Both the position numbers and the translations under genes were made by a program. Shown in pieces: positions 38,781 to 51,984 of a stretch of 64,000 nucleotides of DNA (within the stretch, counting starts at the first letter, position 1; each line of letters starts with the position of its first letter). The DNA is taken from NCBI RefSeq assembly GCF_024713975.1, contig NC_091104.1, positions 8,823,580 through 8,887,579 of the forward strand, in the 5' to 3' direction. Source of the stretch: Paralichthys olivaceus (lineage: Eukaryota > Chordata > Actinopteri > Pleuronectiformes > Paralichthyidae). The notes beneath the pieces were generated by a model, which was not told where the DNA came from, did not search any database, and saw nothing but the letters and a program-made list of their open reading frames with translations.

Positions 38781-39555
38781 CTGGAGGAGAGAGAGGGGGG
38801 AGAAAAGACAAAGGGATGAGGATGAAGCAAAATGACGTCCAGGTGATTTCTTGCACGTTATAAAATAAAACAGAAGAACTTCTACTGTTTAACATCTTCA
38901 CTCAGTGTCAGACCATCAGCCGCAGGGTTCAAGTGTCAATGTGGCTGAGAAGGTTCACTGATAATGATTATTGATGATTATTGATGACGTCTTCATGTCT
39001 GTTTCTCAACGTGTGACAGTGAAGAACTCGTCCCTGAGATGATTTTCTTCTGTTTAAAGTCACAGAGCTGAAACACTGGTGTGAAAACAGTTCAAACCGT
39101 TGTCGTCTGTTTCTTTCACTTCCTTTTCACCACATGAACCGTGAACACAAAGCTGAGCTGCATTTACTGATAAAATCCTGTTTGTGTTCAACATCAGATT
39201 TTTGTGCCAGAATATGTTCGATCATTTCAAAGTAAACATTTGAAACACTTTGTGATTCAGTTTGAGGCTTGAGCAAATTCTATTTTAAAATGTTCTACAC
39301 ATTCAAATCATTATTGAACATGAAAATAGATGAAGCATTTGTTTTTGTATGTTTCTATAAATATAATAATCTACAGAAATTCATTACAATCAATAAATAT
39401 TGATCAGCAATTCTTTTTCTCAGGATATGAGATTAACTTTGATTGATCAAAACTCAACAAAATTATCAGCCAGTCAATCTCTGAACTTGATCAAATTCTT
39501 CTTCACTATTAGATCAAAGTTATTATTGCACAAAGTCAAAATCTCTGGTACTTAC

Positions 39556-39593
39556 AGTCACTGACGAGTTTGGTTCCTCCACCGAAAGTGAGC
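39556..39593 (-). CDS. Ig light-chain J segment
   Basis: 38 nt encoding LTFGGGTKLVSD, the FGxG motif of a light-chain J, followed by the donor GTAAGT at 39555-39550. It splices in phase to the constant exon 775 bp away. Only one J is visible in the cluster. Confidence 0.94.
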
Positions 39594-39632
39594 CACAGTG
39601 ATACAGACTCATTAGGTGCTCGTACAAAAACC
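39594..39632 (-). promoter_or_regulatory. J recombination signal sequence (23-bp spacer)
   Basis: Read on the + strand: heptamer CACAGTG at 39594-39600, spacer of exactly 23 bp, nonamer ACAAAAACC at 39624-39632. It is compatible with the 12-bp signals of V1 and V2 under the 12/23 rule. J with a 23-bp spacer is kappa-like. Confidence 0.94.
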
Positions 39633-40132
39633 TCCTGCACCGTGAACAACAGTCTGTCCACTGAAGATTCACTTTTTATGGTAAAACTACACAATTGACA
39701 CTTCATACTTATATTGAGCTAATGTGGCTTGACATTTCATCATGATTGGAATGATTTCAATCATTTTTGTTACTTCTAAACATTGAGACACAAACAGTTG
39801 ATTTAACTATTTCATAAATTAATACTTCAAAATAGTTTAACATCATTTAAAATCTGTAAAACAAACAGGACACCTCAACAGAATTTCAAAAACACAATTC
39901 AAACAAAAAGCTTTTAAAGTTCTATTGTACTTCTACTCACTCTGTAATTCAAGGGAATGAAATAAACATATTTGCATCAATGAAAGTGACACAATTTGAA
40001 TCCAGATGCTGACGACCCTCAATTGTGCTTCTTCATATTTAGTGTAAATCCAAACAGTAACGCTCCTGAGTTTGTGTCCCACGTCACCTTCAGTCCGCTC
40101 AGAGCAGAGGAATCATTTCCATAGAGAGGAGG

Positions 40133-40179
40133 CTTTGCATCGTCAGCTGATCCTCCACTGAACCGAGAAGCTTTATAGT
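40133..40179 (+). promoter_or_regulatory. Octamer and TATA-like promoter of Ig V2
   Basis: CTTTGCAT at 40133-40140 (one mismatch from ATTTGCAT) lies about 92 bp before the V2 leader ATG, and TTTATA at about 40172-40177 could serve as a TATA box. Confidence 0.6.
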
Positions 40180-40231
40180 CCTGTGACTTCAGCTCTGCAG
40201 GACTCAGACCCGTCAGTCGACCACAACCACC

Positions 40232-40691
40232 ATGACTCTCATCGCCCTCCTCATCTGGACGCTGGCCTGCTGCAGCTTCACAGGTTCAGTCACTCAGCAA
40301 CATTTCAGACGTGATGCGCTGCCTGTTCTCTCTCTTCACCTCCGCTGAGACTTGTATGATTTGTGTTTGTCTGCAGGATGCAGCGGCCAGGTGACTGTGA
40401 CTCAGCCTCCAGTCATGACCATTACTCCAGGATCCACTGTCACTCTGACCTGTAAAACCAATTCCAATGTTGCAACGTGTGGTGGTGAACCATGTATGTC
40501 CTGGTACCAGCAGAAACCTGGACAGACTCCAAAGCTCCTAATATACAAAGCGACCAATAGACATTCAGGAGCACCAGCTCGATTTAGTGGCAGTGGAAGC
40601 AGAACTGACTTCTCTTTGACCATCAGTGGAGTTCAGAGTGAAGATGTTGGAGATTATTACTGTTTCAGTGATCATGGCAGTGGAGTGTTGA
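40232..40691 (+). CDS. Ig light-chain V segment 2, kappa-like, with two extra CDR1 cysteines
   Basis: Leader exon 40232-40283 ([18 protein letters not shown]) with donor GTTCAG; V exon 40377-40691. All V landmarks are present: VTLTCKT (framework-1 Cys), [40 protein letters not shown] and [14 protein letters not shown]1 is long and includes TCGGEPC, two additional cysteines four residues apart. A perfect 12-bp RSS follows. This looks functional. It lies beyond J on the side away from C and on the opposite strand, so joining to J needs inversion. Confidence 0.93.
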
Positions 40692-40719
40692 CACAGTGAA
40701 TCACAGTCGTACAAAAACC
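40692..40719 (+). promoter_or_regulatory. V2 recombination signal sequence (12-bp spacer)
   Basis: Heptamer CACAGTG at 40692-40698, 12-bp spacer, nonamer ACAAAAACC at 40711-40719. Heptamer and nonamer equal those of V1. Confidence 0.94.
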
Positions 40720-41284
40720 TCCCTCAGTCAGAGGCAGAGACACTGAGCTGTTACAGCAGGAAGAGAGTGTGACACAGACCAGTGAACACAGAGACTGACA
40801 GGAACCTCACCAAGCACAACATTCACAATCACACCAATTAATTCAGAGTTTTAGATCAATCATTTGAAAATAAGATTAAATAAAATCTAATGATTACATT
40901 TACAGTCACATGTACAGACAAATATTGTTTGTTAGTTATTTCTATCATTGGTTTTGCTTCGCTGAAAAGGAAGCATGTTTCCAATCTTGATAAAACGATC
41001 ACTGATATGTCATCATTGTTCTTACCAATTAATTCAATTATTTTTACCAGCTGATTTAAATTCCAAGATATCTGCACAGAGGAGGAGCATCAAGTGAAGA
41101 TTTAAAACCATGTGAGAAGATTAAAGATCAAACACTTTGTGGTGTTATGCATCAATACAAACTTTATTAGCAAAACCTCATTCGTGAGCGTGACAGTTAT
41201 TTTTTCTAAATGAAATCTAAACTTACTTAACTTAATCTAAACTTACTTAACTGCATATACACAATGTAAATTCAAGTCTCTCTG

Positions 41285-41480
41285 AGCAGCCACTACAGGC
41301 GGTGATGATGATCTCAGTTGGTGCCTGGAGAAACCTGCTGATAAGCAGACGTGGTACCCCAGGTCACTTCAGCAGCAGTGGATCAGAACCTGAATTCACT
41401 CTGAAAGTCATGAGTTCAGCCTGAGAATGCAGGGGATTACTGTAAAGAAGTGGGCGCCACTGATACAGAAGTTCTCAGAC
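41285..41480 (+). pseudogene. Ig light-chain V pseudogene
   Basis: Nucleotide similarity to V1 is clear: 'ggtgatgatctcagttgg', 'agaaacctg', 'cacttcagcagcagtggatc' and 'ggggattactgtaaag' mirror framework 2, 3 and the DYYC region. Part of framework 2/CDR2 is missing and the frame is broken. CACAGTTT near 41485 is a decayed heptamer without a nonamer, so it cannot rearrange properly. No leader exon was found. Confidence 0.8.
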
Positions 41481-41489
41481 CAGGCACAG

Positions 41490-42480
41490 TTTGTTGCAGC
41501 TGTGAGTTTCTGCAGCAGACCATGAAATGAATGATTGGTTCACTGAGCACACTTTCGTTTCACAGGAGGAAAGTAACCCGTATATGTGGCATTGTAGCGG
41601 CCCACTTGGATTAATCACACAAGATGCTGAGAGCTTCGACTGGTGCAACTTGAATTCTCTCCTCTTTTCTCCACCGACATTTTGACGCCATGAAAACTAT
41701 ACAATGGACACAAAAATACAGATGCCATAGTACCATATTTCACAGATATTGCATAGAACCATGTTTACATTTTAAACTTTGTACAAATCATTTTTAGTAA
41801 ACTTAACTAATGAATTTTTACAGAAGAAGAACGGTGCTCATCAAAATAAAAGTACAAAAATGTAGAGTGGCAGAACTGCATCATTTACCATGAACAAAAT
41901 TAGCTGCCTTTTACAGTCATAAATAGTTGCTTTACAAAACGAGGTAAAGAAAACTACATATATAAACAAATTATTATCAGTCAGCTGTAGTAGTGTTTGG
42001 CATTCTATTTATGATTATTTTCATTGTTATCATTATTACTATTATTATTGTTTTATTATGATGGTGATTACTAGTGTTCTTCTTTTATTATGCTCCCTAG
42101 TATTATATATGTTAGTGTTAATATGACTATATTTGTATTATTTTATCATAAGATTATTATTATTGATATCATTATTATCAGTGGTTTTAACATGTAGATT
42201 ATTGTATAGTTGTTGTGGTCATAATAATCTTAGGTGTTTCTTAACTTGAGCTGAGTGCAGTTCATGTTTCTCATGGGACAATAAACTGAATTGACCCTCC
42301 TGTGGTCATAAAACGCTTCTCTCTCATTTCCGCGTTCTTCTGGAAAGCTTGTGTTGCGGAAACAAAGTCTGCAGCGATATAAAAAAAACAAAAAAACACG
42401 TGACTTCGACTCCCTTCTCTTCCTCCCATCAAATACAAACTTCAGTTCTGTCTCCAAACAACTGCTGGGTTATGGTTTCT
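41490..42480. other. Interval between Ig cluster and tetraspanin gene
   Basis: Mostly AT-rich with 'attatt'-type low complexity at about 42000-42200 and no gene-like frame. A CACGTGAC E-box at 42397-42404 lies about 110 bp before the tetraspanin ATG and may belong to its promoter. Confidence 0.5.
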
Positions 42481-42506
42481 CCTCCGCTCGCTCCGGACGC
42501 GTGAAA

Positions 42507-42784
42507 ATGAGCGAGCAGAGCAGAAAAGCAGTGAGCACGACTCTTCAGCTGACCTGTCTGCTGCTGGCGGTGAGTGACGCTTCTCTGCTTCTGTTGGTTC
42601 AGATGCTTCTGTTCTTCTCGACACTTCAAATGTGCCACAGTCTCGCTAATGTGCGTTTCTTATAATAATGCAAACTTGAGTTTAGAAAAAGGTGAGCGGG
42701 ATTAATCTGCTCTGTTTGTTGTGAGTGAATGTGTTTGTACTGTTTGTACAGTCTCACAGGCCAGGTCCGTGTACTGGACATATG

Positions 42785-42856
<72 letters not shown>

Positions 42857-45736
42857 AAGAGAGCGAGAGACGGATCTCCATGACGTCACAGAACATTACA
42901 CTGACCTTCGTTCCTGGAGAATCAAACCCTAACCCAATGTGTCGTCATCTTGAAATCTGATGCTTTACAATTATGGTGACATGATTTTCTCCCCATGAAG
43001 AAGACAAATCCCCATAATGTGACTTTGTAAAGAGATTTAAACTTAAACTTCCTTTACACTTTATACACATGCAGTTCAAACCCACAACCCCACACACAGA
43101 GACATGCACATTTTTTGGAGAGAGAGATTGTAGAGTAGAGTGATGGGCAGCCCCAGGAGAAGTGCCCCGTGAGCAATTGGGGGGCAAGGTGCCTTGCTCA
43201 AGGGCACCTCAGCAGTGCCCAGGAGGTGAACTGACACCTCTCCAGCTACCAGTCCACCTTCCATACCCATGGTCTTGAACCGGCAACCCTCTGGTTCCCA
43301 AGCCAAATCCACAAAATTTGCCTATTTAATTTTCTCAGATTTTCTTAAATTCTTAATCTATCATCTGACTCCGTTTCCGTGGTGACTATATCAGTTTTGA
43401 GACTATTTAGGTTTTTGGATACTACTACTACTACTGACACTACAAAAACCACAAGCGCGCACACGCACACACACACACACGGTTTGAGGGAGGAAGCATG
43501 GACCAACACTCTTGCGACTGCTTGGGAAATTAACGTTGAGCCTAGTGTTTTACATCATCAGTGTATACAGATGCAATGCATTCTGTCTGTTGAGTTATAC
43601 TGGATTTAACAGCTTTTTGCTTTTTCACCTCACCAGGTGCTGGGGTTGGTGATGGGCTTGAGTGGAGTCTATCTGCTGATGAAATACTGGCAGGGCAGCT
43701 TCTACTTTTCAAACAACTACATTACCATGCCAGCAATCCTCACCCTTGTCAGCGCTGCTTTCCTCATAGCCAGCGGGTGCATCGGCTTGTGGCTGAGTTT
43801 CTGGGATTCCACCTTTCTGCAGGGCCTGGTAAGGTTGTCACTGTATGCATGAATGGGGGCATACAAACAGTGTTTGGACTGTATATAATAAAGTGTGTTC
43901 CTCTCCACTGCAGTTAGTTTATCTACTCGTCGTGGTCTTCTGTCTGGAAAGTACGGCTACTGGGTTGGCTTATTTCCACTCTGTCAAGGTACAATAAACA
44001 TCAGTTAAGTTACCAGTGAGTTGTCTGGTTCATACGCGCTGTACTGGAGATATTACAGTTTGTGGATTATTTTGTTACAGATGTATTTGATGTCTTCTGT
44101 CTTTTTGTTTAGCTGGACTCAGAGACGACTTCCCTCAGTGGAGTGTTTCAGAATTACACAGGAAACAGCCACGACCCCAGCTCTCAAGCTGTGGATACTA
44201 CGCAGAAGCAAGTGAGTGTTCAGTTCAGTGACTGAAGGCATCCACATACCCCAAGCATGTTTGTGCAAAATGTAGGAAAACAAATATTTTGAGGGTTTTG
44301 TGGGGCTGGAGCCAATCCCAGCTGACATTGGACGGAAGATGGGGTATACCCTGGACACAGTTTACCGTAGGGCAACATACAAAGACAAAAGGCCATTCAC
44401 ACCTACAGGCAATTTAGCCTCCAATCAACCCTCGGCTGCATGTCTTTGGACTGTGGAGGAAGCAGGAGTTCCTTGAAAACCTACACAGACACAAGGTGAA
44501 CATGCAAACTCCACACAGAAAGGTCCCAGTCGGCCATCAGCTTTGACCCTAGAACCATCTTGGTGTGAGGCAACAGTATCACTTCACCAGTGCTCATTAT
44601 CATAAACACTGCAAGAAGTAGTGACATGAAAACAAGCTATAGCTGAGTGCTAGCCCTTTACATTTACATCCTGTGATGGCCGTGATATTCTTTTGTAAAT
44701 GTGACATCGCCTCATGTTTTTTCGTTACGATAAACATGTTTACAGGTGGTCATTTTTTTAACTGTCCAAGGTTCTAAATACGTTCTATGTACGCCTCTCG
44801 CTGCACGAGAGACTTGGGTGGACCCAGAGTAGCTGCCATCTGGCCTGAGAACAGTTCAAAATCCTCAAGGAGGAGCTGGAAGGCGTGAGAGATAGGGACG
44901 TCTGGCATACCCTGATTGGCTACCTCTGCAACTCAAGCCCAAGTGACTGGGTATTTTGTATTTTGATCCCCTTTAGTTGCAGTGTTGTGGTGTCCATGGC
45001 TACAAGGACTGGCTTAAAACCTCCTGGTTCAATCGCACCGGGGGGCTCAAAGTTCCTCAAAGCTGCTGCAACTCTACATTCGTTTCCTGCAATGGCACCG
45101 TGAAGCAGCCGTGGCAGCTTTACACGCAGGTAGAAATAAAGATAGGTTCAGTACTCATAAATATAAAACATACCAGCGTAGATGTGGGATTAATCCCCTG
45201 TGTCTCTCCCTCTTTCAGGGCTGCCAGGTGAAGTTGGAGATGGCTTTACAGTTTGTGCTGAGTTTTATCATCTGGGGCTTCCCTGTGGTTTTTCTGGTGG
45301 AGGTGCGAAACTCTTCATCCTGTTTTTTCTGTACACACATGGTTGTTCCTTAAATTTTCCACTGAAAATATTTTTTTCAAACATCCCCCTAATGTCTTTT
45401 ACACGATTAGACATATTTTGATCAAATTAATCAGTCAACGCCATTTGCAGTAAATAAATGCCAGTCGGGAAAAAAAAACACACATTCAAACAGCCAGAGT
45501 TTGTGATGTCACAAACCTAAGAACGCAATCATTCCAACTTGCAGGTGGGGCTCCTGAATATATAAAAGAGAAAAAAACATCATATGTCTCCTCTTATTAT
45601 TCCTATACCTTCTGAAGTTGATTTCCTCTTCTCCTTTTCTTTCTCTCTTACCTTGTAGATTGTCGTTTTAATAATGGCGGCACAGCTGATGAGGGAGAGA
45701 CCATTCCTGGAATATCACATACTGGGAAAAGACTGA
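42507..45736 (+). CDS. Tetraspanin family membrane protein, 7 exons
   Basis: Exons: 42507-42569, 43637-43828, 43914-43988, 44113-44211, 44977-45129, 45219-45302, 45659-45736; 247 aa, all in phase 0. Four membrane segments: TM1 spans the exon 1/2 junction (LTCLLLA then VLGLVMGLSGVYLLM), TM2 AILTLVSAAFLIASGCIGLW, TM3 LVYLLVVVFCL, TM4 LQFVLSFIIWGFPVVFLVEI. The large extracellular loop has the diagnostic CCG (LQCCGVHGYKDW) and PQSCC, plus a cysteine in QGCQVK. Four N-glycosylation sequons (NYT, NRT, NST, NGT) lie in the loop. Such proteins organise membrane microdomains. It could be a fish-specific member such as tspan37, but I cannot fix the orthologue from sequence alone. It is not CD9 or CD81 by its tail (LEYHILGKD). 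Confidence 0.92.
42787..42852. repeat. (CA)n microsatellite in tetraspanin intron 1
   Basis: About 33 uninterrupted CA units. Confidence 0.95.
43130..43315. repeat. Teleost interspersed repeat in tetraspanin intron 1
   Basis: Contains 'gtgccttgctcaagggcacc', 'tcagcagtgcccaggaggtg', 'ccagctaccagtccacc' and 'accggcaaccctctggttcc', a set of phrases repeated throughout fish genomes. Possibly the reverse strand of a tRNA-derived or DNA-transposon element; class not settled. Confidence 0.7.
44285..44585. repeat. Teleost interspersed repeat in tetraspanin intron 4
   Basis: Carries 'ggggtataccctggacacag', 'caatttagcctccaatcaac', 'catgtctttggactgtggag' and 'gaacatgcaaactccacaca', an old, diverged copy of a widespread fish repeat that I associate with the 3' region of non-LTR elements. 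Confidence 0.65.
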
Positions 45737-45843
45737 ACTGCTCTGCACAGATCCGGTCACGTCTGTCTATTGGGACTAAATGATCGATTCTTAGATGCAC
45801 ACACACCATCACACCTTTGCTAATTTATATAAATGCCACGTGA

Positions 45844-46165
45844 AATAAAATGGACAGAGAAAATGTAATCAAGTAGAGGTAAATCATCACAATGACTTTT
45901 CTACTTGTACTTGCTATTATATAATTATAACTATGTCCTTTTAGTATGTGTCCATGTTCTTGCACACGTGTTGTACTTCCTTGCTGTAGAGACATAATAA
46001 TAATATAATAATATTGTGAACATTTAACGCAATGCTTCTGTAAAAAAAAGACTCGAGTATAAAGTACAAATATTCGCTGATATATGTAGCAGAGTAAAAG
46101 TACCTGAAAATAAAAATCAAATTACATAAAGTGCAGACACGTAAATAAGTAAATATACTCGGTTC
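45844..46165. other. Tetraspanin poly(A) signal and repeat-like spacer
   Basis: AATAAA at 45844-45849 follows the tetraspanin stop by about 110 nt. The stretch 46040-46165 ('agagtaaaagtacctgaaaa') looks like the tail of the repeat at 58200 and 59180. Confidence 0.5.
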
Positions 46166-46395
46166 CTAATAATCTGACAGGTGAGCTCAGACCCCCGGTG
46201 GATGTTGACCTCCCCGGTACCTCTGCAGAGGCGTGGCCGGGCGGGAGCGGTCGTGACGGGGCTCATCGCGCAGCTCCTTCCTCCGCTTCTCCGGTACGTG
46301 AGGTCGACTCGGAGGGAGGTGAACGTCGCGAAGAAATCATTTTAAAAGACAAGGAGGAGAAGGCAGAAACATCACCCACCCCCTCCATCGAGCTG
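46166..46395 (+). other. elavl1 first exon, with long in-frame open reading frame
   Basis: A CpG-rich exon ends in ATCGAGCTG|GTGAGA at 46395. An ATG at 46198 opens 66 codons running to the splice site in phase 0. If joined directly to the exon at 49555, the frame continues through EVYD into the elavl1 ATG with no stop. If joined to the small exon at 48014, it stops after PQEQ and would be an upstream ORF. The protein stretch has no recognised domain. Exon start is not defined. Confidence 0.55.
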
Positions 46396-48013
46396 GTGAG
46401 ATGACAAAATGGCTGATTTATCTCGCGGGTTTCGACGTGTGTGATATTTGCCCGTTTGCCGCCGTGTCGCCGTCGCGGCCCGCGGAGCCGTTAGTTAGCT
46501 TAACGGCGGCTAACGTTAGCCTCCGCGGCCCGATCGCAGGCCGCTGGGGTTTGGGCGCGGGGACAGAAACGCAAAGACCCCGACGCTTTCCAAAAATAGC
46601 GCCACGGTGCTTCGCGTTAGCTTTCCGGGGGAACAGACCGCCACGTAGCCTGTCATGTTACCGCTGTGCGAGCGGTTAGCGGTTGGTGGCTTCGCGTCCA
46701 GACTGTAGAACGGTATCCGCCGTGTTGTGTTGTGTTTTGTGTGTGTGTGTGTGTGTTGCGCCTGGTTGTACATGTGTCGCCTTTTCTAGCGAGCGTGCAG
46801 CCGCTAGCCTGCTAATGCTAATCAGGCCTCTGCGTGTTTCCGAGATGGAGAGAAGCACCAGGAGTCAGTGAGCTGGTAGTGAAGGGCTCAGTTATCTGAG
46901 GATGTGAAACTGGTTGTCTGGTAGATCTACTCTACTGTAAATAATCATCAGTGGCCCCTGACGTCCACGTTATCCTGCAGCTAATGCTACTCGTCCAGGT
47001 AAAGGTGGAGATGTGAGCACCTCTCATCTCAAACATCACACCACAGACATGTTTTCTGTTCCTTTACGATCAGTGCTTCAGAAATGACTGGTTGTCCTAC
47101 AGTGATATTCAGCTATTGTTGTCATCCAGGATCATATTGTGTTATGTTGCTTTTGCAATTTGTGTCGATTCTTTTTTATACAAAGCACTTTGAGTTGATG
47201 TTACAATATGCAGTCATTGGAAAACACTGATATTGAATTTGCTGTGTTCATCCTGATAGTCTGCAGACTTGACTTATTTACAGCTGAAGCCTTCGTTATT
47301 CTATGTTAATGTTTAAGTTCTGATCATTTCAGCTCATTTGTAATAATCGCTGTAATAATGCTGACCTCCGTGATCACTTTTGGTCACTGTAACAGTGATT
47401 TTTTTTAAATCTCAAGAATGTAATTTAAAAAAAAGTCCTTGTTTTGAAAAAGCCTCTCAGCTAATGTTATGTTTATGTGGTTCCATGCTGTAACATGTGA
47501 TATATATACATTCGTAGTAATTGTAGGTTGTATAATCTTTACTGGTTGTGCATCATTGGAAGGGGGGTCACGTTTGTGTATGTCTTGTTTTATCAGTTTA
47601 ACCAATGACTGATCCTCCTTTTCAACTGTACGGGTTAAAGACAGAAATGCCAAAACTGCAAATCGTACAAGTGTCGGTTTGTCTCATTACATGCCAATCA
47701 TTTCACAACAGCACCAGCTTCCTACTCATCTGGCTCATCAGTGCAGCGATATGAGAAATGAAAAGCTGTCAAGTAATGTTCCCAATGTAACATGCAGAAC
47801 ATTATGTAAGCACACAACCTTGTACAACATATTCTCAAAGCAACTAACCAGTAGTGATTACAGACTGTTCCTGTGTCCTGGTTTCTGTCAATCAGAAAAG
47901 CCTATCGAGCTAAATGATGGTTATTTGGATTTCCATCTTGAAGCGTGTATTTTCTTTATGTCATAAATTGACTGAGTTGTTTGATTCCTTTTTTTCCTCT
48001 TATCCCTGTCCAG

Positions 48014-48073
48014 CCTCAGGAGCAGTGAAGTGTCTTAATGGCAGTTCGTCGAGGACACATCAAGTACTTGAAA
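48014..48073 (+). CDS. elavl1: elavl1 alternative second exon with its own start codon
   Basis: Acceptor CCTGTCCAG at 48013, donor AAA|GTGAGT at 48073. An ATG at 48038 gives MAVRRGHIRYLK, which joins in frame to [12 protein letters not shown] in the next exon, adding 16 residues to the usual start. From memory, a similar leader is annotated in some lower-vertebrate ELAVL1 proteins; that needs a search. Confidence 0.65.
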
Positions 48074-48599
48074 GTGAGTATGAGAAGCGAGTTTCCACTA
48101 CAAACCATATGGGTGTGATCAGATGTTCTGGTCGGGTGTTGGACAAAGAATTTACTCCTAAAGTCCTGTTATCCTGTTAAAGATTTCTCTTCATACTGAG
48201 AATTAGACGGTGAGATGGTATTTGGAGAAATCCACAAATAAATATGCATGTCAGCTCCCCACGCTTTGCCCATGTTTGCTGTTTGAATACAGGACTCTCA
48301 TTCATCCTGTTAGGCGGTGTATCTTACCCACCAGAATACACAATCACAGCCCTTCTCCTGCATGAATGGACCTCTGTCAGCTTGACCGCCATACTTGTTC
48401 CCATTTCAAACCTGATCCCATCGCAGCCACCAGTAAATGTATCGACCATGACGCTCCGTGCTGAACGCATGTAGGAGAAACTTTCAGAAGTTGAATGAAG
48501 CAATGTTTCGTTCTGGCTCTGGGAAGTTTATGTTGTTTGCTAAACTAATCTAAGATCCTTCAGACTGGATTGCAGTGCAACGTGACGTAATCTGTTACT

Positions 48600-48790
48600 T
48601 AGCTTTAGATGGCTGTGACTCAGGAGGTAGAGCCTGTTAGCACTGACCAGAAGGGTGGCGTTGTGATCCTTTCCTGTCTGCATGCCGAAGTATCTTTGGG
48701 CAAGACGTTGAACCCTGACTTCTGGGCCGGCAGTGTGAATGACGTGTGATAGAAACGCAAGACATTTAGGAGGCACATTTGGGCCAGAAA
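48600..48790 (+). repeat. SINE-like repeat with tRNA-like head in elavl1 intron
   Basis: 'gtgactcaggaggtagagcc' resembles a tRNA A-box region and 'ggcgttgtgatcctt' a decayed B-box; it continues with 'catgccgaagtatctttggg', 'caagacgttgaaccctgact' and 'gccggcagtgtgaatg'. This is a diverged copy of a very frequent fish repeat. It is not a functional tRNA gene. Confidence 0.7.
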
Positions 48791-49482
48791 ATCTCTATAT
48801 GAATCCATTTACCCGCTCTGCAAATGTAAACTTTTTGTATATAGCCGTTATGTTGGGTTCCTTAACAGTGAGTCTTGATCTGAACTAAATATTTTGCCTG
48901 TTTGCACACTCGCCATCTCTCATGCAGAATCTTTCTAGGAACAGGTCAGGATAATGAGAAGCAAGTCAAACTATTAAATAGCTTTAAATCCTTATTTATG
49001 AAAGAAGCTGCAGGGGTACCTGTGTTGGACCAGCCGGCAGCAACTGTGCAGGAACTGCTCCTGTTGATCGACTGATAAGTCTGTGCTTTTCATTGATTTA
49101 GATAAGCTAGCACGTTGTTCTGGTTCAAAGACTACAGATGAAAAAGCATTTAAACATAATTTCAGATGAAAATGTATTTAATAGGAGGTTTTAAAATTGG
49201 ATTTACCTCTTGTTATGTTATTGTGTTGTGTTGTTGTGTTATCAGTGACGTAAAGGGGTTGTTTGAGGTAGCAGGGTGGACAAAGAGTATAAATTGTAGG
49301 ACATGACTGTTCACTCTACTTTGACTTTGTGCTGCTGCCAGCAATTGAGTTGGAAAGTAATTAGTTTGAATTGATTTCCTATATCATCTGCCCTTCTCTT
49401 TTTGCATGTGTAGCTTTTGGGAATGGTGCCTTGGTTTATTTATATTGCTAGAAAGACTTCTTGTATTTCCATTTAAACATAA

Positions 49483-51984
<2,502 letters not shown>

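Noticed and set aside
48602..48680. Possible tRNA gene
   Set aside because: A- and B-box-like words are present but the cloverleaf is not complete and downstream sequence matches a fish SINE-like repeat.
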